DNA from: UBA11889 sp002313255
GTDB lineage: Bacteria > Pseudomonadota > Gammaproteobacteria > Pseudomonadales > Azotimanducaceae
NCBI GenBank assembly: GCA_913045265.1
Contig: CAJWQX010000005.1
Coordinates: 9,991-73,990, forward strand
DNA: 64,000 nucleotides
Reading direction: 5' to 3'
Of this stretch, positions 17,329 through 26,599 are shown one piece after another. Numbering within the stretch: the first letter of the stretch is position 1; every line of letters begins with the position of its first letter. The notes beneath the pieces were generated by a model, which was not told the DNA's origin, did no database searches, and was given only the letters and a program-made list of their open reading frames with translations. The position numbers were made by a program, and so were the translations under genes.

Positions 17329-17502
17329 CAAATTTCTCCGCCCGACTTGCAACATACTCCAACGAAATGGTTCAGCGTGCCAAGACCCCATCACGACGAT
17401 TGGCAGCAACAGTCTCGGCGTCATTCACCCGTTCGTATTTCTACGGATCATTCGCCATTTCAGAACCCATAGCTGTTGATTACTTCCCTTTCGCCGACGA
17501 AC

Positions 17503-18252
17503 TTATTCGTTTTGAAGAAGCTGCATTCCTTGCCGATGTAATTCCGGGGTCACCGTGTCGAGGTGGCGTCCTTCCTGCACCGAATCCACCAATGCCTCCA
17601 CTGAGCTGAAATCGGCCACTGAATTCAGGGTGGTTAGCGTCGGGTAAATCATTTGCCAGTCTCCCCTCTCATGCCGCTGCAATGCTGCTGTAGGAGAAAT
17701 CCACTCCCCGGATACCGTCTCTCGATCGTCACCCACCGCTTGTTGCCCCTGTGGCATCGCCGCCAGAAAAAAACGTGTGTCAAAGCGGGCGGGCGCGGTT
17801 TCCGGCGTAATCCAGTGACTGAAGTAATGCACTCGATCCGTCGCTAACTCTAGTCCCTCACTGCTAATGATAGTGGCAAAGTCTATCTCGCCCACGAGAA
17901 GGCGTTCGCGTAACGTTCGATAGTGGCTTCGTTCCGCGTCATCACAAAAATCAAAATCCTCGCCATGTCGTCGAGCGAGAAGCACACCACTTTCCTCAAA
18001 ACACTCTCGAATGACCGTAACCCAATAGCGAATCGCGTTGTCCTTCAACCCCAACGTTCTCGAAGCCAGCTGGTCATTCAGACCAAAGCAGGCCGCTTCA
18101 AGATCCGCATCTTCTTTGTCCACTTTTCCGCCCGGAAACACGTGCAGATCCGGGAACACACCGCGTCCCGGTCGTTGCAGCATAAACAATTCAGGTCCTC
18201 TCTCGGCGGGTCGAACGATGAGAACCGTAGCCGCTTTACGGACGTCGACCAC
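17503..18252 (-). CDS. Nudix hydrolase, NUDT7/NUDT19-like
   Basis: A 249-residue Nudix protein with the split box typical of the NUDT19/RP2 branch. FPGGKVDKEDADLE is followed, after an insertion of about 40 residues, by TVIRECFEESGVLLAR. Relatives hydrolyse CoA and acyl-CoA diphosphates. It starts at GTG 18252 with no strong ribosome-binding site. With the CoA-ester genes around it, a CoA-diphosphatase role is plausible but inferred. Confidence 0.78.
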   Translation of the reverse strand: MVDVRKAATVLIVRPAERGPELFMLQRPGRGVFPDLHVFPGGKVDKEDADLEAACFGLNDQLASRTLGLKDNAIRYWVTVIRECFEESGVLLARRHGEDFDFCDDAERSHYRTLRERLLVGEIDFATIISSEGLELATDRVHYFSHWITPETAPARFDTRFFLAAMPQGQQAVGDDRETVSGEWISPTAALQRHERGDWQMIYPTLTTLNSVADFSSVEALVDSVQEGRHLDTVTPELHRQGMQLLQNE

Positions 18253-18337
18253 TTATGCCCGGCGCTCGTGCGTCAATCCAACTACTACTACGGTGCATCA
18301 CGTCAGAGAAATTTCCTTCACTAGTTTCGCGACCCAA

Positions 18338-19261
18338 TCATTCCTTGACGACTTCTTCCACGTCCGAGGCTGCAATAACAAGATCATCCAACGTCGCCTC
18401 GATTCTTTCCGCAATGTATGAGGCGAGTTCAAAATGGCCTTCCCGGCGGTTCGATGAAACCACGTAGTGGGAACTTGTTGCGTCCCCGTCTGCTTTCTTT
18501 AGGTGCACAATCGTAAGACGCTGTGGCCCTTCATCGTCGGTGACGATATAGGTCAGTAATGGCCCGTCACCAACCGGCTCTTCATAAATACCCATGACCG
18601 TAAGGTTCCGGAAACGATCGATCAGGGTTTGCACGGCGTCCTGATCGAGGTCGCCGCCTTGATCGGATACCCATCCATCGCCGCCTTTGCTGGAAAGGGA
18701 AAAAACACCTTCGAGCGTAAGCTCCCGCACTTCACCGACGGCTTGTAGTATCGATCGGTCGAGCCATGACGCGGAGTCCATTCCGACCTCGTAAACCGAA
18801 AATTTGACACTGTAAACAGGCCCGCCCGAGTCCGCCCTCGCGTGCACTTTGCGGTACCCCGGTGAAGTTCCAAGATACACGCCACCCAGGACTTTATCGG
18901 CATCGTAAAGAACGATGTGGCGTTGATGGTTTTCGTGTGTCACTTCGAAACGATCAGCCGTCGAATCTTGCTCTGCGACGGGCCAGCCACTGTCGGTGTC
19001 GGCTAGCTTGGTAAGGAACCGTTCAACCTTATCGGCGTCGGCTGGAATATCCGGTACCAATTGCCAGTTATCGCTATCTCGCACGAGGGTCACACCACGT
19101 TTTTCACCAATCGCTGAAATTTCGATTCTTTGAATCGAATCTGGTTCGAAACTTAGAAGAGGCTCTGGTCTCTGTTCGTCGTCTCCTAGTCGAAACCACC
19201 AGACGAGTACCACCAGTACGATTTGAATAACGAGAATTGTGGCGAGCGTCGACTGCTTCAC
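18338..19261 (-). CDS. DUF4340 domain protein, membrane-anchored
   Basis: A 307-residue protein with one N-terminal membrane segment (LATILVIQIVLVVLVWWF, residues 6-23) and a large outside domain of the DUF4340 type (repeated beta-rich blocks such as IQRIEISAIGEKRGVTLVRD, DNWQLVPDIPADADKVERFL). DUF4340 genes regularly accompany GldG-type ABC systems. It overlaps the end of the GldFG-like gene by 4 bases and is the third gene of that operon. Function unknown; it may be a periplasmic part of the transporter. Confidence 0.8.
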   Translation of the reverse strand: MKQSTLATILVIQIVLVVLVWWFRLGDDEQRPEPLLSFEPDSIQRIEISAIGEKRGVTLVRDSDNWQLVPDIPADADKVERFLTKLADTDSGWPVAEQDSTADRFEVTHENHQRHIVLYDADKVLGGVYLGTSPGYRKVHARADSGGPVYSVKFSVYEVGMDSASWLDRSILQAVGEVRELTLEGVFSLSSKGGDGWVSDQGGDLDQDAVQTLIDRFRNLTVMGIYEEPVGDGPLLTYIVTDDEGPQRLTIVHLKKADGDATSSHYVVSSNRREGHFELASYIAERIEATLDDLVIAASDVEEVVKE

Positions 19262-22194
19262 GACGTCTCTCCCAATACGGCCAGATACCGATCACGCCTT
19301 TTTGCACCGACGTAGCGATGTATCAAGAAAACGACGAAAACCATCAACAAGGCAAGTACGTAATTGCCGTATTCGTATACTCGCTGACCTAGATCGCCGA
19401 GTGGCGGCAACGTGCTCGCGTACTGGTTTCTGCCTCGGATCGTTTGCAAGACCTCGTCTTCCACCGCCCAATCGACCACGTTTTGCATCAGATCAAGCGG
19501 TCTGGTGTACAGCTGCCCGTTCGCAACGCCGACCAATTGGATGATTTGATCCGAAACAAAGGAGTTCGAACCAAATACCAGCAACCGAGCAGACTCAGGA
19601 GAACGTTTAATAACGCCCGAGACGGTTCCCGGTCCAGCGTCCTCTTCACTTTCATTTTCGCCATCGCCTACCCGCGCGTCTTCGGATTCTTCGCTTATTA
19701 GCGCGGCTTCCTCTTGCAACAGCGGCGACTCGTCGAAAAAGGATTCAAAGCGCCCCGAAACCAGCACCCCTAGAAGTTGGCGTCCTTCTTCCCCCTCGGA
19801 CTGATACGGTTCAACCACATCGCCGCTCAGTTTCGGCATGACCTCTGGCGAGGAATCACGCCAGCTTTGACTCGAACTCCAAATCAAACGCTGAACGTCG
19901 CGCGCCTCTGATCCGGTTTCGTCCAAGTCGATGGGCGACGCCCATGACATCGTCAATTGCGGGAGGCCAACCGTGATGGGGTGGTCCGCTAGCATCGCCT
20001 CGTCGCGAATGTCGATAAAGAACGGATAGTCCAACATTCGGTAATCCTGAAAGCTGAACCCGCCCACTCTTCGGGTAACTGGTGCTGGGAATTGTGCGTT
20101 TTGTGGATCAAGCACCATGGATTTGTCGATTGAGATACCGTGGTGCTGTAGCCAAGCTTCAAGTCCAGTCGTTTGCGGCACGGCTGAAAGCATCGACTGA
20201 GTCAGGGTGCTACGGAAGGCCGAGGTTGCGACAACGACGGTACCACCCCGCATTAAATATTGATCGATCGCAAACACCGCCCGGTCGTCGAGAACGGTCG
20301 GATCAACGATGAGCAAAACGTCCACACTGGCAGGGATCACGTCGGTTAGATCCGCGGGCTGGAGTTCATGGCTGCTACCAAGTACGTCGCGTAGGCTGGC
20401 AAATTGGTTTCCCGGCATCTGCTGTCCTCCAGGATACTGGGGCGGCGTTGGGGGCGGCGTGTAAAGCGCCGCTGTCTTCATCAAACCCGACGCGAAACGC
20501 TTTAGCCCTTCGTCCAACCCTCGCTCCAGCCCGTCGCGGTCTAGCGATTCAGGGATGGGGATTTGAACGACTGTCGTGTCATCCGTTAGGGTCAGGTGAA
20601 AGTAAAACGTATTGGCATCGAAGAGACTCGCTGCCATGGGGCCAAACCCGAATTTGTCGGCGATTTCCTCGGCGACCGCGCCGTCGTTCGCGTCCGGATC
20701 AACAATTTCCCACGAAAACCCCTCCCCGGCCTCCAATGCGGTACTTTCGAGCAGCTCCTTTAAAGACCGTCCTAAAGACGCAAGCTCTTGAGGCATGCGT
20801 TCGTCGGGCGAAATGTATCCCGTAAAACGGATCGGTTGGACGATGTTTGACCAAACGCTGTCGCCACCCTGAAAGTCGTATAGCACCTTTTTGATGCTTC
20901 GGGTGACTGCATACTCTGGATTCGGGAGCCAGACATCGAGATCGGTCTCGCCACGCTGCTTAACATCGATCAATTCACGGAAATTCAACACCTCGTATTC
21001 ATCGCCGTACTGAACGAGAACATCGAAATACGAATTGACCAAACTCGCTTCGTGCCGGTCAACCGTCTGAAAGGGTACCGGGCGAATACCGTACTTAGTG
21101 TTCGCCTCGTCCTCCAATTCCGCATTATCCGCGGGGTTGACGATCTCCACCCTTACTCGATCACCGCCGGCCACACCGTATTCGACCAATAGATCTTGCA
21201 TTTGCGGCACCAGCGGTGCCAACAACGGATGCGTTTTGTTGCTGAAATAGCCCCTTATTAGCAACGGTTCACGCAATCGTCTCAGGTATTGTAGCGTCGC
21301 CTCTGACATCGAGTACTGGTCGCCACGGGTGACGTCCCAGCGCAGGGAATTACCCACACCGTGTAACCAGACGTTGGCCACAAGAACATTCGCCACAACT
21401 AGCCCTAACAGGATTTGCGATCGGCGATGACGGACCGGCTGAGCATCTTCTGACCATCCCTGGCGATCCAACCCGTAAACATTCAATGCAAGAAGACCGA
21501 CCGCGATCGACACATAGAAATAGAGATCTCGAAAGTCGAGCATACCGCGCGTGATCGATTCGAAGCGCGAGCCCGAACCGATCATTCGCAGAATATTGGC
21601 ACTGTTGTTATCAACTAGATCAAGTAGGAAAGGGCTGCCGATCAAATAGAAGGACCCACAAGCCAAAGACGCCAAAATTAGCGCGACGATTTGGTTGTCG
21701 CTCCTGGCACTGACAAACAAACCAACGGCTATATAACTCGCTCCCAGGAGAATCGCGGCAACATAACCGGCAAGAACCGGTCCCCAGTCCAAACCCGCTA
21801 GGCTGCTGTCGACAACCGCCAAGGTGAGTGGGAGGGGTAATGTGAGCACCAAAGCAATACCGAGCAGCGCCCAGCACGCAAGAAACTTTCCAATAACGAG
21901 CTCCCAGGTCGTCACCGGAAGCGTGAGAAGAAATTCTAGCGTTCCACTGCGACGCTCCTCACTCCACATTCGCATCGTGAGCGCGGAAGACAAAAAAATC
22001 AGCAAAACCGGCATCCATTCGAACATCGGCCGAACGTCCAAGATATTCCGTGCAAAAAATGCCTCACCCCAAAAGAAAACAAAGAGCGTGGATCCGAGAA
22101 ACGCGAGTAAAAATAAGTAACCTATCGGCGACCCGAAGAACTGGATAAGCTCTTTGGCGGCGACCTCCATACTCTTGCTCTTGCTAGCGAACAT
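19258..22194 (-). CDS. fused ABC-2 permease / GldG-like protein
   Basis: A 978-residue membrane protein. Residues 1 to about 250 are an ABC-2 type permease with six hydrophobic segments, including the MWSEERRSGTLEFLLTLPVT loop characteristic of GldF-like permeases. From about residue 255 a further membrane segment leads into a large GldG-type periplasmic domain (SMSEATLQYLRRLREPLLIRGYFS and VDVLLIVDPTVLDDRAVFAIDQYLMRGG). A last hydrophobic helix lies near the C-terminus (YVLALLMVFVVFLIHRYVG). The fusion of permease and GldG is seen in many non-gliding proteobacteria. Its start overlaps the ATPase gene by 11 bases. Transported substrate unknown. Confidence 0.85.
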   Translation of the reverse strand: MFASKSKSMEVAAKELIQFFGSPIGYLFLLAFLGSTLFVFFWGEAFFARNILDVRPMFEWMPVLLIFLSSALTMRMWSEERRSGTLEFLLTLPVTTWELVIGKFLACWALLGIALVLTLPLPLTLAVVDSSLAGLDWGPVLAGYVAAILLGASYIAVGLFVSARSDNQIVALILASLACGSFYLIGSPFLLDLVDNNSANILRMIGSGSRFESITRGMLDFRDLYFYVSIAVGLLALNVYGLDRQGWSEDAQPVRHRRSQILLGLVVANVLVANVWLHGVGNSLRWDVTRGDQYSMSEATLQYLRRLREPLLIRGYFSNKTHPLLAPLVPQMQDLLVEYGVAGGDRVRVEIVNPADNAELEDEANTKYGIRPVPFQTVDRHEASLVNSYFDVLVQYGDEYEVLNFRELIDVKQRGETDLDVWLPNPEYAVTRSIKKVLYDFQGGDSVWSNIVQPIRFTGYISPDERMPQELASLGRSLKELLESTALEAGEGFSWEIVDPDANDGAVAEEIADKFGFGPMAASLFDANTFYFHLTLTDDTTVVQIPIPESLDRDGLERGLDEGLKRFASGLMKTAALYTPPPTPPQYPGGQQMPGNQFASLRDVLGSSHELQPADLTDVIPASVDVLLIVDPTVLDDRAVFAIDQYLMRGGTVVVATSAFRSTLTQSMLSAVPQTTGLEAWLQHHGISIDKSMVLDPQNAQFPAPVTRRVGGFSFQDYRMLDYPFFIDIRDEAMLADHPITVGLPQLTMSWASPIDLDETGSEARDVQRLIWSSSQSWRDSSPEVMPKLSGDVVEPYQSEGEEGRQLLGVLVSGRFESFFDESPLLQEEAALISEESEDARVGDGENESEEDAGPGTVSGVIKRSPESARLLVFGSNSFVSDQIIQLVGVANGQLYTRPLDLMQNVVDWAVEDEVLQTIRGRNQYASTLPPLGDLGQRVYEYGNYVLALLMVFVVFLIHRYVGAKRRDRYLAVLGETS

Positions 22195-23095
22195 CGCGGA
22201 CCTCGCTTACTTCCCGGAAGAGTCTTTCCAAATCACGTTGAACTGGTGCCAAACTATGGATCGGGATTTCCTTAGCTACTAAGGTGCGAGCCACCTGAGC
22301 AGCGAGTTCCTCAGGTTCGACACCGGTTCGGGTGAGGAGTATCCGGTCTTCTTCCACAACGACATTCGCCGTTGCACCGAGCGCGTTCTCGACGTCCGCG
22401 GGACGTACCGTAGTCCTTAACTCGATTGTGTCAGCGCGTTTCAAATCCTCGAGCTTCTCATCGATCGCCAATTCACCATCGCGCATGATCAACACTCGAT
22501 CACAAATAGCGTCTACTTCTTGCATGATGTGGGTTGAAAGGATCACCGTCGCGGTTTTGGCCAGATCCTTCAGAAGACGCCGCATCTCTTGGGTCTGTCG
22601 AGGATCAAGTCCATTAGTCGGTTCGTCGAGAATTAGCACGGGAGGTTTATGCAAAATTGCTTGCGCAACCCCAACGCGCTGCTGAAACCCTCGAGATAGG
22701 GTGCCTATCTTATCAAGGGCTCGAGATCCGAGTTCCATCGCCTCGATCACATCCCGTAGCCCGGATTCCGCTTCCTTACCGGCCATACCGCGCATGCTTG
22801 CGGCAAAGGTTAGGTAGTCGAAGACCGACATGTCTGGGTAAAGCGGGCGATTTTCGGGTAGATAACCGACCTTACTCTGCACCGCTACGGGCTCGTCCCG
22901 AACGTCAATTCCATCGACCAGACCTCGCCCAGAAGTCGGTTCGAGGTATCCCGTAAGCATTTTCATGACGGTGGTTTTACCGGCTCCGTTATGCCCAAGA
23001 AGGCCTACGATCTCGCCTGAGCCAACCTCGAAACTGACCTCAGAGGCAGCTACCACAGCACCGTAATGTCGCGTTAATCCATCCGCTTCAATCAC
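22184..23095 (-). CDS. ABC transporter ATP-binding protein (GldA-like)
   Basis: A 303-residue ABC ATPase. Walker A is GHNGAGKT (34-41), the signature region is TLSRGFQQRVGVAQA, Walker B is PVLILDEPTNGLDPRQ, and the switch histidine lies in STHIMQEVD. The C-terminal 70 residues form the extension usual for ABC-2 exporters. The start is placed at GTG 23095, 6 bases after AGGGAAAGA, which gives a length normal for the family. The longer frame up to 23299 would add an unlikely 68-residue N-terminus. First gene of the ABC/GldG/DUF4340 operon, divergent from the hydrolase gene at 23217. Confidence 0.9.
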   Translation of the reverse strand: MIEADGLTRHYGAVVAASEVSFEVGSGEIVGLLGHNGAGKTTVMKMLTGYLEPTSGRGLVDGIDVRDEPVAVQSKVGYLPENRPLYPDMSVFDYLTFAASMRGMAGKEAESGLRDVIEAMELGSRALDKIGTLSRGFQQRVGVAQAILHKPPVLILDEPTNGLDPRQTQEMRRLLKDLAKTATVILSTHIMQEVDAICDRVLIMRDGELAIDEKLEDLKRADTIELRTTVRPADVENALGATANVVVEEDRILLTRTGVEPEELAAQVARTLVAKEIPIHSLAPVQRDLERLFREVSEVRDVR

Positions 23096-23216
23096 TATTA
23101 TTCTTTCCCTAGTGGTACGCAACGCCGCGCAGGTGGCATAGATTAATGTGCTACAAAGACAAATTCCATCCCGACAACGCGTGGACACATAAGCAGCGTT
23201 ACTCCAGGCTGCCCGA

Positions 23217-23831
23217 ATGACTAGCCGGTACATGATCCCTGGCCCAGCCGGTAATTTGGAAGCCATGGTCAATGACTCGGACGGAGGCTCTTGGGTCATA
23301 CTGTGTCACCCTCATCCTCTCTATGGCGGTTCGATGTTCGACGCGGTTCTCGACACTGTCGAACAAGCGTTGACGCCTATGAACCTACGGACCCTACGAT
23401 TCAATTTTCGCGGCGTCGGGTCTAGTGAAGGCGGATACGATAACGGGGAAGGCGAAGTGAACGATCTACTCTCGGTCCTGGAGTGGCTCCGCCAAGCGAA
23501 AAACCCGTCAATCCTCTCAGTCGCCGGTTACTCATTCGGTTCCGTGGTGGCAAGCCGGGGGGTTGCCAATAACAACACCGTATCTCGTGTCGTGTTAATT
23601 GCTCCGCCCACGTCTTCTTTGGCATTAACAAACGACCTTACGTTACCCATACGAATCATCGTCGGCGATGCCGACCCATTTGTTGACCTTCCGCAGCTCC
23701 GACAATGGCAGCACGACCAACACGACGCCGAAATCGTCACGATCCCTGGGGCCGATCACTTCTTTGGCAGCCAACACCAGGCTTTACAATCAGCAACGTC
23801 GGCTATTTTCAGTGAAGCCCTGCCCCCGTGA
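23217..23831 (+). CDS. alpha/beta hydrolase
   Basis: A 204-residue protein of the small alpha/beta hydrolase type with a CHPHPLYGGSM N-terminal oxyanion block, nucleophile S106 in AGYSFGS, an acidic residue in VGDADPFVD and the catalytic His in PGADHFF. Family members are esterases or lyso-acyl hydrolases of mostly unknown role. The start lies 122 bases from the divergent ABC operon. Its 3' end overlaps the convergent NnrU gene by 23 bases. Confidence 0.82.
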   Translation: MTSRYMIPGPAGNLEAMVNDSDGGSWVILCHPHPLYGGSMFDAVLDTVEQALTPMNLRTLRFNFRGVGSSEGGYDNGEGEVNDLLSVLEWLRQAKNPSILSVAGYSFGSVVASRGVANNNTVSRVVLIAPPTSSLALTNDLTLPIRIIVGDADPFVDLPQLRQWQHDQHDAEIVTIPGADHFFGSQHQALQSATSAIFSEALPP

Positions 23832-24486
23832 TCCAACCGTGACTAACGAATACAGCCGCATAAACGGCTAGCCCCAACAGAATCGGCAACCATAAGTCTT
23901 TCCAGCGGAGTGTGGCCCGACCCGCCGCAATAGCACCGAACGGGACGTTCGAAGTGCGCGCAGTAAAAACACGCCATGCGTCCTCTTGCTCACGGGCCAT
24001 TCGCGTATCGATCAGGTACGTGCCAAAGGCCGAGATAAGCCCGAACGTACCGAAGAAAATTAAGGAGGCGACGTCACCATTCGCTGTCATATGTCCCGCG
24101 ACCCATAACACCACGGCCCACTGAAACGGATGGCGGGTAATGCATATGACGCCACGTGGTTCCGTTCCCAACTCGCCTTCTTTCCCAAGACTCGTTGGGT
24201 TCTTGGTCGAAAACGCTCCGACGGCGAGTACGAAAGACAACCCCACCAACACGTACGTCAACCACCAATGAGCCGGGCTTGGCACCCACAAATACGGACT
24301 CACCGGTCGGTCCGCGTAGCTCAAGATCATGAACCCAAGCGTGAACACCGCGACGATAGAGTACGCGGCGAGGTAGCCGTTGCGACCGAACCGCTCGATC
24401 AGCACTGAGCGAAATGACGTGCTGCTGATTCCGAGGTGTGAAATCAGGAACAACGCGCTCGAAAAAACCAGCCTTGACAAAACCAT
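23809..24486 (-). CDS. NnrU family membrane protein
   Basis: A 225-residue polytopic membrane protein. SHLGISSTSFR near the start, the RGVICITRHPFQWAVVLWV stretch, and DTRMAREQEDAWRVFTARTSNVPFGAI are hallmarks of the NnrU/isoprenylcysteine methyltransferase-like family. About six hydrophobic segments are visible. NnrU was named for its link to nitrite/NO reduction in alphaproteobacteria, but homologues occur without denitrification. No denitrification gene is nearby, so the role is unknown. Confidence 0.85.
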   Translation of the reverse strand: MVLSRLVFSSALFLISHLGISSTSFRSVLIERFGRNGYLAAYSIVAVFTLGFMILSYADRPVSPYLWVPSPAHWWLTYVLVGLSFVLAVGAFSTKNPTSLGKEGELGTEPRGVICITRHPFQWAVVLWVAGHMTANGDVASLIFFGTFGLISAFGTYLIDTRMAREQEDAWRVFTARTSNVPFGAIAAGRATLRWKDLWLPILLGLAVYAAVFVSHGWITGAGLH

Positions 24487-24586
24487 GCCTCATCCATGGA
24501 TAAGAATTTAATCCTGCATCCGTGGAGCACAAAAGCCAACCTAGGGAGCTGTGGTACGCTCTTTGCCATCAGCTTGGGGGAAGGCG

Positions 24587-25456
24587 ATGCGCAACATTAC
24601 GGGAAAAGTTGCATTCATCACTGGCGGCGCAAGTGGCATGGGCTTGGCGATGGCCCGTTCATTCGCGGCTGCCGGTATGAAAGTTGCGATCGCGGATATC
24701 GAACAAGATGCGCTCGATCGCGTCAAAGCGGAGTTCGACGCGAGCAACGCCGAGGTCATTACCCTTCAAGTCGACGTGACCGATCGAGCCGCAATGGAAG
24801 CCGCCGCGGACGCAACCGAAGCGGCTTTCGATAAAGTTCACGTCCTTGTAAACAATGCCGGCGTCGCCGTCGGTGGATCGCTGGATCAGATGTCTTACGA
24901 GGATTGGGATTGGGTCATGGGCGTTAATCTCGACGGCGTGGTCAATGGCCTACAAGCGTTCGTGCAGCGAATTAAAGCTCACGGGGAGGGCGGCCATGTC
25001 GTCAATACCGCATCCCTCGCGGGCCACTTCGCGATTCCGGGACTAGGCATTTATACCGCGACCAAATACGCGGTCGTTGGGATATCCGAAACGCTCCGCG
25101 CTGATCTCAAACAACACGATATTGGGGTTTCCGTTCTTTGTCCCGGGGTGGTCAACACCAATATTTTCGATTCAGGACGCAATCGGCCCAGCCATCTTCA
25201 GGGTGAAACGGACACGGCGAAAATGGTCCTATCGGAGGATGTAGCGGGGCCGGAACAGGAGCAACGGTTAACAGAAATGATGGCCAAAGCGCTGGATCCG
25301 GCCGTGGTCGGCGATATGGTTTTGCATTCGATCCAAGAAGACGAGTTCTACATTTTCTCGCATCCGGAACTCGAACCGATGGTGTCTGGAAGGGCGGCCG
25401 AAGTCACCGACGCGTTTGCGCGCTGGCGCAAATACCGCGAGGACCACGGCATCTGA
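24587..25456 (+). CDS. SDR family oxidoreductase
   Basis: A classical short-chain dehydrogenase of 289 residues. The cofactor loop is TGGASGMG near residues 13-20, followed by NNAGVAVGG, the serine in NTASLAGHF and YTATK as YxxxK. An extended C-terminus (about residues 205-289) makes it longer than the usual 250. The ATG at 24587 has a GGGGGAAGG site a few bases upstream. It lies 8 bases before the DSD1-type PLP gene, so the two are probably co-expressed. Confidence 0.88.
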   Translation: MRNITGKVAFITGGASGMGLAMARSFAAAGMKVAIADIEQDALDRVKAEFDASNAEVITLQVDVTDRAAMEAAADATEAAFDKVHVLVNNAGVAVGGSLDQMSYEDWDWVMGVNLDGVVNGLQAFVQRIKAHGEGGHVVNTASLAGHFAIPGLGIYTATKYAVVGISETLRADLKQHDIGVSVLCPGVVNTNIFDSGRNRPSHLQGETDTAKMVLSEDVAGPEQEQRLTEMMAKALDPAVVGDMVLHSIQEDEFYIFSHPELEPMVSGRAAEVTDAFARWRKYREDHGI

Positions 25457-25464
25457 ACACGGAG

Positions 25465-26589
25465 TTGAACCGAGCGTTGGTCGGCGTCACCGGAGGCGCC
25501 GCAAGGCTCCAGACACCGGCTCTGGTCATCGATTTAGTCCGCTTTAAAAACAACCTTGAGACCATGAGCACGCACTGCCAAACGGTTGGTGTCGCCTTGC
25601 GCCCCCACACAAAGACCCACAAATGCGCTGCCATAGCACAACTGCAAATCGAGGCCGGGGCCCGGGGTATCTGTTGCGCAAAATTAGGGGAGGCCGAGGC
25701 TATGCAAGCTGCCGGCATTTACGACATTCTGCTCACGTCCCCCGTCGTCACGCCGAGTGGCATCGACCGCCTTCTGCGATTGAATGAGAGCAGCGCCAAC
25801 ATCGTTGTCGTCGTAGATAATCCGCTGAACGGCCAGGCACTCAATGACGCCGCTCGAAAATTCAGTACGCCAGTAAAAGTTCTACTCGACCTAGACCCGG
25901 GTCTTCACCGAACAGGCATAGAACCTGGCCCAGGCGCTTTGGAACTGGCCCGGCAACTTTCGGAATCCGCTTACCTCGACTTTACCGGACTCCAAATGTA
26001 TGCCGGACACCTCATGCATATCACGCCGTACGACGAGCGCCACGACCAGTCAGTGGCTGTTATGGAAACGCTGGTTCATTTCCGAAACGAGCTTCAACAA
26101 GCGGGTATCGCTTGCCCGGTCACCAGCGGCGGCGGAACGGGCACGTTCGATATCGACCCGGCAACGGGGGCGCTCGATGAACTACAAGCGGGGTCGTACC
26201 CATTCATGGATCGACAGTACAACGAAATTGAGCCTAAGCAGGGTGACCACCCCGCGTTTTTTACGTCACTGTACGTACAGACGACGGTCGTATCCGCAAA
26301 TCACGACAATCTAATCACGACCGATGCCGGCCTTAAGGCTTTCGCAACCGACGATAAGAATCCCGAACTCCACGAAGGCGGGCCGCAAGACGGTCGTTAC
26401 TTCTTTTTTGGTGACGAACATGGCGGTGTTCGATGGCGTACAACTGAGGTATTTGCTGTTGGCGACTGGATGCGAGTCATCACACCGCACTGCGACCCAA
26501 CGTTTAATCTATATGACGTCGTTCACGTCATCGAAGGAGACACACTCGTCGACATCTGGCCCATAGATGCCCGCGGACGTTCAGCATAA
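25465..26589 (+). CDS. DSD1-family PLP enzyme (D-threonine aldolase/D-serine dehydratase-like)
   Basis: A 374-residue fold-type III PLP enzyme. PLP lysine K50 in RPHTKTHKC, the barrel segment LDLDPGLHRTGIEPG, TSGGGTGTFDID, and the metal-binding PHCDPTFNLYDVVHVI near the C-terminus match the D-threonine aldolase / D-serine dehydratase family. It probably acts on a D-beta-hydroxy amino acid. The start codon is uncertain: TTG 25465 has a GGAG immediately adjacent, which is too close. The gene follows an SDR and converges with a hydrolase gene. Confidence 0.82.
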   Translation: MNRALVGVTGGAARLQTPALVIDLVRFKNNLETMSTHCQTVGVALRPHTKTHKCAAIAQLQIEAGARGICCAKLGEAEAMQAAGIYDILLTSPVVTPSGIDRLLRLNESSANIVVVVDNPLNGQALNDAARKFSTPVKVLLDLDPGLHRTGIEPGPGALELARQLSESAYLDFTGLQMYAGHLMHITPYDERHDQSVAVMETLVHFRNELQQAGIACPVTSGGGTGTFDIDPATGALDELQAGSYPFMDRQYNEIEPKQGDHPAFFTSLYVQTTVVSANHDNLITTDAGLKAFATDDKNPELHEGGPQDGRYFFFGDEHGGVRWRTTEVFAVGDWMRVITPHCDPTFNLYDVVHVIEGDTLVDIWPIDARGRSA

Positions 26590-26599
26590 CCACGTCTTG

